A DNA stretch of 64,000 nucleotides from positions 62,001 through 126,000 of the forward strand of contig CAMDCV010000001.1 of the NCBI GenBank assembly GCA_945890645.1. Direction: 5' to 3'. The DNA is from Akkermansia muciniphila (lineage in GTDB: Bacteria; Verrucomicrobiota; Verrucomicrobiia; Verrucomicrobiales; Akkermansiaceae). A program made the position numbers and the translations under genes. Below the pieces are notes generated by a model. It saw only the letters and a program-made list of their open reading frames with translations. It was not told where the DNA came from and ran no database searches. This document shows positions 34,551 to 43,846 of this stretch, in pieces. Every line of letters starts with the position of its first letter. The first letter of the stretch is position 1.

Positions 34551-35132
34551 TCACGAGAAATGGTGCTTTGGGCGCTTGCTTTCTACGATAGAGTGTCGAA
34601 AAAGTCTAGCGAGATAGAACAGCAATCCGAAAATGAGAGGCGATACTGCGACGCTGAACAGGGCGGTATAGCCGCACTGGCTGAGAACACCACGATCGAC
34701 AGTAAACGAGCCGCGGATGAAATCAATCATGCTGTATTCACTGAGGCAGTAAAGAAAAGTCGCGATGCCCGTCAGCAGAGCCGAAAGATACCACTTGCCT
34801 TGCAAAAAAAGCGGGCGGAATCCATGCATTAGAAGACCTGCAAGGCCGAAGAGGAGGATCGAAGTGCCGAAACGCAGACTGGCGACCGGATCCGTATAGA
34901 TGCTGGTATCGACTGCGGGCGAACTGAGCGAACACTGCGCATCCCACAAAAAGCCGCAAATGAGCGCATAGAGAAACATCACTGGCAATGGCACGCTCAC
35001 GGCAATGCACAAAAACACGATTAACAACAAAAACACGCGCGCATTGTAGAGATCGATGAACGCAGGAAGAAACTGCTGCGCGATGACGGCGAGCAGGATC
35101 AAGATCAGGAGGCTGAATGCGTAACGGAGCAC
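34551..35132 (-). CDS. mreD: Rod shape-determining protein MreD-like
   Basis: 193 residues, starting at GTG 35132. Five to six hydrophobic helices and little soluble sequence; the alternating pattern (VFLLLIVFLCIAVSVPLPVMFLYALICGFLWD, with the G-x-x-x-D near TM3) agrees with MreD. Sequence similarity in this family is low, so the call rests mainly on position between mreC (14 bp upstream) and mrdA (22 bp downstream). A basic tail (RHSIVESKRPKHH) faces the cytoplasm. Confidence 0.85.
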   Translation of the reverse strand: MLRYAFSLLILILLAVIAQQFLPAFIDLYNARVFLLLIVFLCIAVSVPLPVMFLYALICGFLWDAQCSLSSPAVDTSIYTDPVASLRFGTSILLFGLAGLLMHGFRPLFLQGKWYLSALLTGIATFLYCLSEYSMIDFIRGSFTVDRGVLSQCGYTALFSVAVSPLIFGLLFYLARLFRHSIVESKRPKHHFS

Positions 35133-35146
35133 GTGAAACGATGGTG

Positions 35147-35950
35147 TTAATTCGCGGATGGGATGACGAATACAGTAACCAGATCGTTGAAGTTCACGGC
35201 GGGGCGTACGAGAGCTTCGGAATCCTGGGCACCGGCTTCGACCGATTCGATGGTTCCTAAAAGAATGTTGGCAGGGATGATGCCACCCCGACCGTTGCTA
35301 AAGACCCGTTGGCCTTTTTTGAGATTTGCTTTTTTCGAGAGGAAACGCAGGGTGAGCATGGGTGGATCACCGTAATCGACTCGCCGTCCACTGAGGATGC
35401 CGACTTCGGGGGAGCCTTCGATTTTTGCCGAGACCTGGCATTTTTCATCGGTCAGCAATATCACCGTGGCGAATTCCTTACCCGCGAGGTCGATCTTGCC
35501 CACCAATCCCTCAGCGGTCACGACGGGGTTTTGATTCCCGATAAACGATTCTTCCCCGCGATTGATTTCCATTGTTTTATACCAATTGGTCGTTTGACGG
35601 CGGGTGATGCGGGCGGCGATCAGAGTAAACGGAGTATTTTTCTTAAACTCCAGCGCGTCTTGCAATCGCGTGTTTTCTGTTTCGAGGTCGGAGAAGCGTT
35701 GTTCGATTTGACGCAGCTTGCTAAGTTCCGCGCGGGTCAATTCCAGTTCGGCTTCGAGCTCCATGGAATGCTGCACTTCGCTGGTGAAATTGCGGGCTTC
35801 TTCTTCGATCGCCGAGCCCGCTTTGAGGATGGGTAACAACGCGGAATAATAATGATACTGAATCTTGCGCACGCTGCGATCACTGCGCGTGAGAGCCCAG
35901 GTGGCACCACCGAGAAAGCAGAGAAGAGCGATAAGATTGAGCGGCTTCAT
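35147..35950 (-). CDS. mreC: Rod shape-determining protein MreC
   Basis: 267 residues. A short N-terminal membrane helix (LIALLCFLGGATWALT), a coiled coil (SMELEAELELTRAELSKLRQIEQRFSDLETENTRLQDAL), then the beta-barrel MreC core with WYKTMEINRGEES, VVTAEGLVGKI, VILLTDEKCQVSAKI and GQRVFSNGRGGIIPANILLGTI. Forms periplasmic filaments coupling MreB to PBP2. 30 bp after mreB, 14 bp before mreD. Confidence 0.95.
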   Translation of the reverse strand: MKPLNLIALLCFLGGATWALTRSDRSVRKIQYHYYSALLPILKAGSAIEEEARNFTSEVQHSMELEAELELTRAELSKLRQIEQRFSDLETENTRLQDALEFKKNTPFTLIAARITRRQTTNWYKTMEINRGEESFIGNQNPVVTAEGLVGKIDLAGKEFATVILLTDEKCQVSAKIEGSPEVGILSGRRVDYGDPPMLTLRFLSKKANLKKGQRVFSNGRGGIIPANILLGTIESVEAGAQDSEALVRPAVNFNDLVTVFVIPSAN

Positions 35951-35980
35951 GGCCGGGAACCGTGGGGATCAACGAGGAGA

Positions 35981-37012
35981 TCAGCCAATATTGGCAATAC
36001 GTTTCAGCAGGGCGATTTCTTGCAATGCCTTGCCTGTGCCTTCTGCCACCGCGCTCAGCGGATCTTCCGCAATGTGAACGGGAAGCCCGGTTTCTTCGCG
36101 AATTAGTCGGTCTAACCCTTTGAGAAGGGCGCCGCCGCCAGCGAGAACAATGCCTCGATCGACGAGGTCAGCTGCCAGTTCGGGAGGGCAGCGTTCGAGA
36201 GTGGTGCGAATGCCGTCGATTACCTGTTGCAAGGGATCCGCCATGGCTTCGCGCACTTCTTGTGAGGTGATGGTAATGGTCTTAGGCAGTCCAGCCACGA
36301 GGTCGCGGCCTTTTACTTCCATGGTCATTTCTTTCGGCAAGGGCGCCGCTGAACCGATGCGAATCTTGATATCTTCGGCCGTGCGCTCGCCAATCATCAG
36401 GTTGTAAGCCCGCTTCATGTAGGAAATGATGGCTTCGTCGAGTTCATCGCCTGCCACTCGGACACTGCGCGAATAAACGATGCCGGAGAGTGAAATCAAC
36501 GCCACTTCCGTGGTGCCACCGCCGATATCGACAATCATATTGCCCGCCGCATCTTGCACAGGCAGTCCGACGCCGATTGCTGCTGCCATCGGTTCTTCAA
36601 TCAAATACACTTCACGTGCACCCGCCATCTCTGCGGACTCGCGGACGGCGCGTTTTTCGACTTCCGTGATGCCCGAGGGAACCGCGATGACCACGCGGGA
36701 GTTTGAGCGACGACCATTATTCACCTTTTTGATGAAATGGCGTAACATGGCCTCGGTGACGCGGAAATCCGAAATCACGCCGTCTCTCAGAGGACGGATC
36801 GCGACGATGTCACCGGGTGTGCGTCCGAGCATGCGCTTGGCGTCATCGCCTACGGCCAGCACTTCATTGGTTCCAGCGCGCACGGCGACCACAGAGGGTT
36901 CGCGCAGGACGATGCCGTGATCTTTGACGCAGACGAGTGTGTTGGCGGTGCCGAGGTCGATGCCGATGTCTTGGGAAAGCCAGTTGCCGAAAATTCGATG
37001 AAAAATGGACAT
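35981..37012 (-). CDS. mreB: Rod shape-determining actin MreB
   Basis: 343 residues from the ATG at 37012; the open frame upstream is not conserved. Actin-fold motifs: [29 protein letters not shown] (phosphate 1), [57 protein letters not shown] (phosphate 2) and [15 protein letters not shown] (adenosine). Directs side-wall synthesis along the inner membrane. First gene of mreB-mreC-mreD-mrdA-rng, so cells are presumably rod-shaped. Confidence 0.98.
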   Translation of the reverse strand: MSIFHRIFGNWLSQDIGIDLGTANTLVCVKDHGIVLREPSVVAVRAGTNEVLAVGDDAKRMLGRTPGDIVAIRPLRDGVISDFRVTEAMLRHFIKKVNNGRRSNSRVVIAVPSGITEVEKRAVRESAEMAGAREVYLIEEPMAAAIGVGLPVQDAAGNMIVDIGGGTTEVALISLSGIVYSRSVRVAGDELDEAIISYMKRAYNLMIGERTAEDIKIRIGSAAPLPKEMTMEVKGRDLVAGLPKTITITSQEVREAMADPLQQVIDGIRTTLERCPPELAADLVDRGIVLAGGGALLKGLDRLIREETGLPVHIAEDPLSAVAEGTGKALQEIALLKRIANIG

Positions 37013-37387
37013 GGAAGTGAAAAAAATTCGAATAAGAGAAAAGAGAAATCCGATTGGGCCGTAGGGGAAAGCAAGGGCAGCAGGGGCAAGTTTCACCTTA
37101 GTGACCGCCCGATCAATTCCTGGCACTGACCCACGTAAAAACCGGACCGCGAGAGAACCATGAATGCACGAAAAGTCAAGGAATATTTGCTTTGTAGAGC
37201 AAGATTCACAGGGATTACAATCAATTGATCCTGAGGTGCTAAGGCGATCTCGGGAAATCGGGATCCTGTGCTACTCCAACCTTGAACTCTCCTCTCTGTT
37301 TGACTATCTCTTTCAGGCGCTCTCCGCTCCGCTTGCTTTCGCCTTTTCGTGGCCGAGTTTTTGGGTCCATTTCACTCCACAGCACTC
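37013..37387. other. Intergenic region between mreB and the esterase gene
   Basis: 375 bp without a believable gene; a 75-codon open frame at 37164-37391 has no family-like features. It must hold the divergent promoters of mreB and the secreted esterase. A weak candidate for the esterase is TTGAAC at 37282, 17 bp, TATCTC at 37305. No repeats or strong hairpins stand out. Confidence 0.6.
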
Positions 37388-38653
37388 ATGAAAAAACACA
37401 CCCTACTTTTGGCAACCCTTGTCACTTCCTTAGTAAACCAAGTCTTTGCTGAGGGAGGCCAGCACCTTTTTATCCTTTCTGGTCAATCGAACATGACGCC
37501 CTCTCTGTCGGCGAGTTTTGCGCAGTCCGTCGAGAAAGTCTTCGGCAAGGACAAGGTGATCGTCGTGAGAGTTGGGTGGCCAAGTCAGCCCATCAAGATG
37601 TGGTACAAGGCCTGGGCGCCGCCTGAGGGGATGCAAGATCCCTCGCCAGATAAAAACGGATCCACCTATGACACACTCATCAAAAGCACTCAAAAAGTGA
37701 TTGCTGGAAAGCAGATTGAGGACGTTACCTACATCTGGATGCAGGGCGAAGAGGACGCGCGCGCCGCTTGGGGCAGTGTGTATGAGAAAAGTTTCCATGG
37801 CGTTCTGTATCAGCTGAAGCAGGATCTGAAGGTGAGCCAAATCAACTATGTGGTCGGCCGGATCAATGACTATTGGACCAACAGCAACGGGCTGAAGGAC
37901 GGCGATCTGGTGCGCGCTACGCTGGTGAGATTAGGGGAAGCCGGCCCTAACGCTGCTTGGATCAATACCGATGATCTCAATAAAGGGGTGAATCCGTGGG
38001 GTGGCTACGATGAGTGCGATGGGCATTTTTCGCCGCACGCCTACCGCGTGATCGGCCAGCGTTTCGCTCGCAAGGCCTGCCATCTCATCGATCCGAAGAT
38101 GAAGTTGGACGAGAGTGTTTTTTCGGAACTTTTCTTCGACTCGGTCGAACGGATAAAATCGCATGCGGCGATCGGGAAATCGATTTCCATTAAAGTTCCC
38201 AGTTCCAAACCGGAAGAAAAAATCTCGGGTCTAGAGGTTTTGCTGGATGGTCGTTTTGCCCCACCCGACGCCACCGACAAGGGATGGGTCACTTTCCCGG
38301 CGAATGATCCCTCGGCGGAGTTGGTGCTAGATCTCGGCGAGGTCATGCCCATTGATTCCACGGCGATCAACCTGCTGGCTTGCCCGGGTGTCACAGCTTT
38401 TCCCAAGAAAGTGACCTTTTCTATCTCCGAGGACGGCAAGACCTATCGAGTCCTTAACTCTCGTCACAACGCAGTTGCTTTCACGATTGCGAAGAGCGCG
38501 CAAGTGGCGTTCCAAGACACAACGCGTAAACCTTGGAGCGTGCTGGTGTTGACGGATCAAGCGCAAACGCCTGCTCGCTACATCAAGATCGAGATGGCGA
38601 CGGCAGCGGAAAAAGTGATGGTCGATGAAGTGATCGTGAACCCAAAAGGCTAA
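37388..38653 (+). CDS. Secreted SGNH esterase of the sialate O-acetylesterase (SASA) type with C-terminal discoidin-like domain
   Basis: 421 residues from the ATG at 37388, which starts the signal peptide (MKKHTLLLATLVTSLVNQVFA). Block I FILSGQSNMTPS holds the nucleophile serine; a Gly-x-Asn type oxyanion region (VGRINDYW) and DGHFSPHAYRVIG (catalytic Asp/His) complete the SGNH triad. The last ~150 residues (LDLGEVMPIDSTAINLLACPG, KVTFSISEDGKTYRVL, ARYIKIEM) look like an F5/8-type C (discoidin) carbohydrate-binding domain. Probably deacetylates acetylated glycans outside the cell. Substrate is not readable. Confidence 0.85.
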   Translation: MKKHTLLLATLVTSLVNQVFAEGGQHLFILSGQSNMTPSLSASFAQSVEKVFGKDKVIVVRVGWPSQPIKMWYKAWAPPEGMQDPSPDKNGSTYDTLIKSTQKVIAGKQIEDVTYIWMQGEEDARAAWGSVYEKSFHGVLYQLKQDLKVSQINYVVGRINDYWTNSNGLKDGDLVRATLVRLGEAGPNAAWINTDDLNKGVNPWGGYDECDGHFSPHAYRVIGQRFARKACHLIDPKMKLDESVFSELFFDSVERIKSHAAIGKSISIKVPSSKPEEKISGLEVLLDGRFAPPDATDKGWVTFPANDPSAELVLDLGEVMPIDSTAINLLACPGVTAFPKKVTFSISEDGKTYRVLNSRHNAVAFTIAKSAQVAFQDTTRKPWSVLVLTDQAQTPARYIKIEMATAAEKVMVDEVIVNPKG

Positions 38654-38676
38654 TTCCTGCCCCCATTTTATTTACG

Positions 38677-38745
38677 GGTGAATCGTAACGTAATTTGTCT
38701 GTCAGCCACTTTATAGACGTGTCGCAGCAGCTGACGCAATTCACC
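38677..38745. repeat. Nested inverted repeats after the esterase gene
   Basis: Outer arms GGTGAAT (38677-38683) / ATTCACC (38739-38745) enclose inner arms GTCAGC (38701-38706) / GCTGAC (38730-38735). May form an RNA structure with an asymmetric internal loop or be a transcription stop; no T-tract follows. Confidence 0.35.
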
Positions 38746-38882
38746 ATTCAAGGCTGGGGTAACGCTACATTGAAAAAATTCTCCCAATGGAAAATGCGTT
38801 TGCCCTGTTGCTAGTTAGTGTATTCACTCAGTCCGCCATACTTGCTGCTCATCATGAGAAAAAATTCAAACTTCCCTCACGA

Positions 38883-40466
38883 ATGAAACTTTTCCATTCT
38901 GCGCTCTGGAGTCAATGCGCCACTTTCCTACTCGCGTTCGCAAGCACAGTGCTTGCCTGGTCGGATGAACCAGCTTCACCCCCAGCGTTTCAGATGAAAG
39001 TTGCGCAGTATGAGCTCGATCAAATCATCAAACAAACGGACGCGGAGGCAATCATCAAGAAAATCGAGGCAAGTCCCGAGCGATTTCCAGCACTCACAGG
39101 TCTGGCGGTCCAGATGGTCAGAAACTCTCAAGCAAAAAACCTCGGGATCACACTGGGATGCTCAATCCATCTAAGAGCAAACACGCCCGTCGAGAAACTC
39201 GGCAGCATTTACCGTCAGGATGCTGAAGATCAGTATGAAGCAGGCGAATTGGTTTGGTTTGATGTCGAAGGAAATTTGAAAAAATCCCAGGTGCACCATG
39301 GCATGCTCGGAGCGCGATTGACTCCACGTCTGAATTTGTTGTCATGGTATCTTTTTCACGGTCAAAGAAATGCCGCATGGGACAACATTGTGATCGCTGC
39401 GATTCAGCAACAGGCACTCAACACCACCAATGCCGAATCCCTCTGGGCGCTCGCTTGCCAGCGCGGCTATCAGCACGATTATCTCTCCGCTTACTGCGGC
39501 ATGTACCAGGCTATTGTCAACGGCGAGGTAACGAAAGTCGCGGCCTTTGCCAAAGCGATGGTGGATTCGAAAACGGAACATCAATTTCCTCTCACTGAGG
39601 CGGAATGGTCTCAGCTTTTTGCCATGACGGGTGATGCTAGTTGGTTGGCGGAATATATAAAACGAGGGAAAAGCAAACTTGCTCGTAATGGCGACCTGCT
39701 CGATTACTATGAACTCCACCAGCAACTCAAGAAAGAAGCGAAAACATTGGAGCCCCCATCTGTGTTGGCTGATAAAATGAAACGCACGTCGTTTTTGGAG
39801 GCGAACGAATTCAATACCACGTGGTCGGAATCTTACAAAATTTTCATCCGTTTGCAAAAAGTAGCCGCCCGAGCCGCACGTGAAGGAAAAACCAGCTTTG
39901 CGCCGCAGATCATCAGCAAGCCAGTCAATTTTTTCGCCAGTGATTGGATGAGCCCCGGAAAGCCGGTAAAAAACATGGATGTCTCCATCACCTTCCGCTC
40001 CTCCGCCATGCCATTGGGTCCAACGGGATTCACCAATTTCATTCGGTGTGTTGTCTTTGGCATCGCCAACCGTGAACACAATGGCGAAAGAATTACTAGG
40101 ACGATTCCCAATGACGCGTGCATTCTGGTTATGGCACTCGACTACGGTTCCTGGGAGGGAGAGGAATTCAATGGTTGGAGTGCAAATATACCCTGCAAGA
40201 ATGCGAAAAGCCCCTTGCTTAGCCGTGTTGGGGTCGCGGAGCCAATCGCATCGCCGATGACGAACATGCTGCCGGACTTCGATTTGGATGGAGAGTTCCA
40301 CACGCTGCGGATCGTCAAAGTGGAAAACCAAGCTGAGGCGCTTCTGGATGGCAAGCGCTTGATTTTGACTCACCTCCCTCAAGGGCTCGATCATCCGGGC
40401 GTATTCCTGCAGCTAGTGGGAGCAAGAATCGAATGCATCGGTTTTACCGCAGATGTTTTGGAATAG
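38883..40466 (+). CDS. Secreted protein of unknown function with helical N-half and beta-sandwich C-half
   Basis: 527 residues from the ATG at 38883, starting a signal peptide (LWSQCATFLLAFASTVLAWSDEP). An earlier in-frame ATG at 38787 also begins a signal-like stretch, so the start is open. Residues ~60-340 are helical with pattern similar to TPR-like tallies (SLWALACQRGYQHDYLSAYCGMYQAI). The C-terminal ~180 residues are beta-rich (MDVSITFRSSAMPLGPTGFTNFIRCVVFG, GEFHTLRIVKVENQAEALLDGKRLI), like the concanavalin/3-keto-disaccharide hydrolase-type domains common in Verrucomicrobiota. Family not recognised. Confidence 0.6.
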   Translation: MKLFHSALWSQCATFLLAFASTVLAWSDEPASPPAFQMKVAQYELDQIIKQTDAEAIIKKIEASPERFPALTGLAVQMVRNSQAKNLGITLGCSIHLRANTPVEKLGSIYRQDAEDQYEAGELVWFDVEGNLKKSQVHHGMLGARLTPRLNLLSWYLFHGQRNAAWDNIVIAAIQQQALNTTNAESLWALACQRGYQHDYLSAYCGMYQAIVNGEVTKVAAFAKAMVDSKTEHQFPLTEAEWSQLFAMTGDASWLAEYIKRGKSKLARNGDLLDYYELHQQLKKEAKTLEPPSVLADKMKRTSFLEANEFNTTWSESYKIFIRLQKVAARAAREGKTSFAPQIISKPVNFFASDWMSPGKPVKNMDVSITFRSSAMPLGPTGFTNFIRCVVFGIANREHNGERITRTIPNDACILVMALDYGSWEGEEFNGWSANIPCKNAKSPLLSRVGVAEPIASPMTNMLPDFDLDGEFHTLRIVKVENQAEALLDGKRLILTHLPQGLDHPGVFLQLVGARIECIGFTADVLE

Positions 40467-40530
40467 GTCCAGCACATCATGCATCAATGGGGACACAAGG
40501 TGCGGTGCTTGATGTAAATCTTATTCCTGC

Positions 40531-40559
40531 TTGAATGGGGCGTTTTGTTTTGCTAGAAT
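40531..40559 (+). promoter_or_regulatory. Sigma70-type promoter, predicted leaderless
   Basis: TTGAAT (40531-40536), 17 bp, extended -10 TGC-TAGAAT (40554-40559). The predicted start site falls on the A of the ATG at 40566. Confidence 0.55.
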
Positions 40560-40565
40560 GCTGAT

Positions 40566-41048
40566 ATGGAAGAGGAAACATTGTGGCAAGGTGCTCGTTC
40601 GCAAATTACGAATTGGGGAGTTTATTTACTCGCGCTGTTGCTCATCGCAGCTGCGATTGTGGGGGGATTTTTCTTTCCCTTCGCTTGGGCCGCGATTGCC
40701 GTGCCGATTCTTTGGATCGTTTGGGTGTGGTTGCAGACTCGCTCTGAGAGTTTTACACTTACCACGGAGAGGCTGCGTTTGAAAAAAGGAGTGCTCAATC
40801 AGGTTTTTGATGAAGTAGAACTCTATCGTGTGAAGGATGTTACGTTATCGAGATCAGCGCTGCAGCGCCTGTTTGGCCTCGGCACCGTGACCATGCAAAC
40901 CTCCGATCAAGGGCAGGAAAATATTTGCATTGATTCCGTTCGCAACTCAGAAGAATTACGCGAGCAGCTACGCAAACAGGTGGAAATCATCCGTGATCGC
41001 AAACGAGTGCGCGAGGTCGATTTCCAAGATGACAATCATCCTGGGTGA
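40566..41048 (+). CDS. Bacterial PH-domain (YdbT/bPH2-like) membrane protein
   Basis: 160 residues. Two closely spaced membrane helices (WGVYLLALLLIAAAIVGGFFF and AIAVPILWIVWVWL), then FTLTTERLRLKKGVLNQVFDEVELYRVKDVTLSRSALQRLFGLGTVTMQTSD, the bPH2 signature (T..R...K.G.......E..L..V.....  G.G.I). Often regulates or accompanies envelope proteins; no specific role known. The gene stands alone. Confidence 0.85.
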   Translation: MEEETLWQGARSQITNWGVYLLALLLIAAAIVGGFFFPFAWAAIAVPILWIVWVWLQTRSESFTLTTERLRLKKGVLNQVFDEVELYRVKDVTLSRSALQRLFGLGTVTMQTSDQGQENICIDSVRNSEELREQLRKQVEIIRDRKRVREVDFQDDNHPG

Positions 41049-41119
41049 TCATGATTCGATTTTTCTTACAATATCCTGAGCTTGTAGGCCCGATGAGGTG
41101 GAATTTTAACGAATGGTAG

Positions 41120-42292
41120 TCATTCTTTAAGAACCAGAATTACTGTCAAAATCGTGATAAAAATCATCATTTTCGCCGCCCACGTTATGCCCTCTGGAGG
41201 CAGTGGGGGCTCATAGGAGGGTGTAAGCCCCGCTTGTAACATGCGGTCGTAAAGATCAGGATGGGTCATTTTCTTATGCGCCATGACTGCCGGGATTTGG
41301 GATGCTTCGTGTAGTTTTTCAAGAGCACGAGCATACACGGGAGAGTGCGCGGATAGAGAGTTGGCCAAATCATCAGCGCGATGCTCCATACGACGCATCA
41401 CGGCGTTCGTTGATTTTTGAATAATGATCAAAAGGACAATGAGCAGAAATACTCCCATGGTGCCGAATGCATGCGACACAGGGTGTACGAAAATAAAAAC
41501 AAAAAAGCCCAGTGTAGGGAGAATCCGCATGAGTCGTATGCTCCAAGGTTCGCGTAAGTGACCATACTCGTGATACATCACCGACAAGCATTCGTCATCC
41601 TCCAGCAACTCCATGGACCTGGTGGTAAATACCACGGCATTGATGAGGGGAAATGCCACTGCGTTCGCGATGGGGCTATTCGCCAACCAAATGTAGCGGG
41701 GTGTTACACCGCTATTTCGGGTCGCGATTTCTGCAATGTCTTTCAAACGTTGGTAAACCGGTTTGAGTTCTGGCTTAAGTGGTGTCAGACGGGAAAGGAG
41801 AGGAAGATAGATTCCGCTGATAATGATCATGGCGCCAGTAAGACCTATGGCTGTTCTTAACCATGCCGCGAGGTCCATTTCTTTTGGCATTGTGGTGGCA
41901 AGCCACATGCCAATGGCAATAAGGCCGAACTGAAAAAACATGATCGATAGGGTATATCCGAGCCAGACAGGGAGCGTGAATCGGGGCTCAATTTCCCGAG
42001 TGCTTGGGTAAAGACCAAGTATCACTCCGCCTAATAGGATGACTACAGTGAGATAGGATGATTCAATGAGCCGCCACTCGATTGCGAGCGAAATCCCGAT
42101 CAAATTGATACAGATGACGATCCATGTCCGATTCAAGCGCGCCGTCCAAAGTAAGCGCGCACGGACGGTCCAGTGCTGTCCTGCTCTTCTGCGCCAAGCG
42201 ACAAGATTGTAGTGCATGGCGAGCCATGTGGCAATTCCACAACCAAGCGCTAGAACCAGTATGCTTAGAAAAGATGTGAGGAGAGGAGGCAT
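41120..42292 (-). CDS. M48-like membrane zinc metallopeptidase
   Basis: 390 residues from the ATG at 42292. Several membrane helices in both halves; catalytic HEYGH at about residue 241 and the third ligand in RRMEHRADDLANSLS. This matches the M48 (HtpX/Ste24-like) layout with the active site between helices, facing the cytoplasm. The N-terminal five-helix part is longer than in HtpX. Lies 11 bp after tcdA, probably the same transcript. Confidence 0.88.
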   Translation of the reverse strand: MPPLLTSFLSILVLALGCGIATWLAMHYNLVAWRRRAGQHWTVRARLLWTARLNRTWIVICINLIGISLAIEWRLIESSYLTVVILLGGVILGLYPSTREIEPRFTLPVWLGYTLSIMFFQFGLIAIGMWLATTMPKEMDLAAWLRTAIGLTGAMIIISGIYLPLLSRLTPLKPELKPVYQRLKDIAEIATRNSGVTPRYIWLANSPIANAVAFPLINAVVFTTRSMELLEDDECLSVMYHEYGHLREPWSIRLMRILPTLGFFVFIFVHPVSHAFGTMGVFLLIVLLIIIQKSTNAVMRRMEHRADDLANSLSAHSPVYARALEKLHEASQIPAVMAHKKMTHPDLYDRMLQAGLTPSYEPPLPPEGITWAAKMMIFITILTVILVLKE

Positions 42293-42303
42293 TATAGAAC
42301 CGT

Positions 42304-43083
42304 TTAGGATTTTCGTAAAATATCCAAGGCTTGGGCGGCGGCGATGAGGCCGAAAGTGGCGGTGACGGGGGTGGCGGTGCCGTAGCCGGATTCGCAATTG
42401 AGGCGCAGACTGCTGCCCTCAGGGCGGTGGGGGGAGACGGAACCGTCGCACTGCGGGAAAACGGGGGGCTCGCTGGAGAAAATCGCGGTCACCCCGAATT
42501 TTTTGATTTTCTTGCCGGTCGGTGCTTTGGGAAAGCCGTGGTGAGTGCGGAGGTTTTTGCGGGTTTGCAAGAGCAGGGCGTCTTGGCTGGTGAGGGCTAG
42601 GTCAGCGACTTGGATGCGACTCGGGTCGCTGCGACCGCCAGCGGCGCCACAGGTGATGATGGGGATGCCGCGCTCTTTGCAGGCAGCGATCAAATGGCAC
42701 TTCTGACGAACGGCATCAATCGCGTCGATCACGACATCGAATCCGGCGCTCAGGAGCTCGTCGGCATTCTTTTCGGAATAAAACGTTTGTTTTTCCACGA
42801 CGAGGCAATCGGGATTGATGGCGTGGATGCGGTCGGCCATGGCTGTGGTTTTGAGTCGCCCGATCTGCCCGTCCATGGCGTGGAGTTGGCGGTTCACATT
42901 GCTGAGGCAAATTTCATCCAGATCAATCAAAGTCAGGAGGCCGATGCCCGAACGGGCGAGTGCTTCGACTGTCCAAGAGCCCACACCGCCAATGCCGACA
43001 ATGGCCACTTTGGCATGCGAAAATCGCGCTAAAGCCGCTTGTCCATAAAGACGAGAAATACCGGAAAAACGTTCGTTAGACAT
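42304..43083 (-). CDS. tcdA: tRNA threonylcarbamoyladenosine dehydratase
   Basis: 259 residues. E1-like ThiF/MoeB fold: RFSGISRLYGQAALARFSHAKVAIVGIGGVGSWTVEALARSGIG, LIDLDEICLSNVNRQLHA, DAIDAVRQKCHLIAACK, RSDPSRIQVADLALTSQDALL and FSSEPP. These are distinguishing motifs of TcdA/CsdL, which cyclises t6A37 of tRNAs to ct6A using ATP. Sequence length is normal. First gene of a pair with the M48 peptidase. Confidence 0.94.
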   Translation of the reverse strand: MSNERFSGISRLYGQAALARFSHAKVAIVGIGGVGSWTVEALARSGIGLLTLIDLDEICLSNVNRQLHAMDGQIGRLKTTAMADRIHAINPDCLVVEKQTFYSEKNADELLSAGFDVVIDAIDAVRQKCHLIAACKERGIPIITCGAAGGRSDPSRIQVADLALTSQDALLLQTRKNLRTHHGFPKAPTGKKIKKFGVTAIFSSEPPVFPQCDGSVSPHRPEGSSLRLNCESGYGTATPVTATFGLIAAAQALDILRKS

Positions 43084-43203
43084 TGATAATCAGTTATTTG
43101 TGAGATATTCGATATTGAGTGCCGCGCAGTAATTAAACGACCGATTCAAATAAATGTTTTTCTATTGCGGATAACATGAGAATTGGGTTGTTAAGTATTG
43201 AAT

Positions 43204-43731
43204 TCAAGAGAAGCAAACGTTTGCTGCGGCGAGAGCTGCGTGGATTTTGAAGTCAACCTGTTTGCCCAAATTCTGCTGGTAAGCGAGCCATTGGCGCAGT
43301 TCCGAGAGGGGAATTTGGTGGACAATGATGGACTCTCCGGCAACGCCTCCTCCCGCATTTTCTTGCCGTAATCCAGTGGCGAGGAAGAGGTGGGTAATTT
43401 CCGAGGTCATACCGGCGGAGGTGGGCGACGACAGGAGCAACGAAATGGTGGTGGCGGTAAATCCCGTTTCTTCCTCTAGCTCGCGGGCGGCGGTGGTAGC
43501 GAGAGATTCTCCCGCGAATTCGGGTTCATCACCAACCAAACCGGCGGGGATCTCAATGACCGAGCACTGCACGGGGATGCGAAATTGTTCGATAAGGATG
43601 ATTTTCTGATCTTCCGTGATCGCCAGAATGCCTACGGCGGCATTGGCGTGGGGGCGTCGGACGAATTCCCAGTGCCCTCGCTGTTGTAAGATCAGCCAGC
43701 GGGAAGCGAATAAAGTGGTGAGATCAGGCAT
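43204..43731 (-). CDS. Nudix hydrolase, ADP-ribose pyrophosphatase-like
   Basis: 175 residues from the ATG at 43731. IEIPAGLVGDEPEFAGESLATTAARELEEETGFTA contains the Nudix box (final R-E-L-x-E-E-x-G), with the glycine-glutamate spacing two residues longer than the strict pattern but as in ADPRase relatives. The preceding beta sheet (AVGILAITEDQKIILIEQFRIPVQCSVIEIPAG) also fits. It hydrolyses ADP-ribose or similar nucleotides in the cytoplasm. Divergent from the secreted hydrolase at 43843. Confidence 0.9.
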   Translation of the reverse strand: MPDLTTLFASRWLILQQRGHWEFVRRPHANAAVGILAITEDQKIILIEQFRIPVQCSVIEIPAGLVGDEPEFAGESLATTAARELEEETGFTATTISLLLSSPTSAGMTSEITHLFLATGLRQENAGGGVAGESIIVHQIPLSELRQWLAYQQNLGKQVDFKIHAALAAANVCFS

Positions 43732-43737
43732 CAGCGC

Positions 43738-43766
43738 AGTGAAGCAAGAAGCGAGTTGATTGACAA
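43738..43766 (-). promoter_or_regulatory. Candidate promoter of the Nudix gene
   Basis: On the minus strand TTGTCA (43766-43761), 17 bp, TTCACT (43743-43738), six bases to the ATG at 43731. Predicted start site on the A of ATG. Confidence 0.35.
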
Positions 43767-43825
43767 TAGCGATTCCCCGACGAGATCCTGTGATTTCGCA
43801 TCTGCGACTTGCGTAGGAGGTGAAA

Positions 43826-43846
43826 ATGCGCAAGATAGGAGAGTGA
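43826..43846 (+). CDS. Possible six-codon leader ORF before the secreted hydrolase
   Basis: ATG-CGC-AAG-ATA-GGA-GAG-TGA (MRKIGE) follows AGGAGG at 43815-43820 with a five-base gap, one of the few good ribosome sites in the window. Its stop overlaps the GTG start of the next gene as GTGA. It may couple translation of the hydrolase; it is too short to prove. Confidence 0.35.
   Translation: MRKIGE

Noticed and set aside
37164-37391. 75-codon plus-strand frame upstream of the secreted esterase
   Set aside because: No ribosome site, no conservation signal visible; the esterase signal peptide starts within it in another frame.
39342-40394. 350-codon open frame on the minus strand
   Set aside because: Antisense shadow of the secreted protein at 38883-40466. 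It has no signal, domain or family-like pattern, and the plus-strand frame has a signal peptide.
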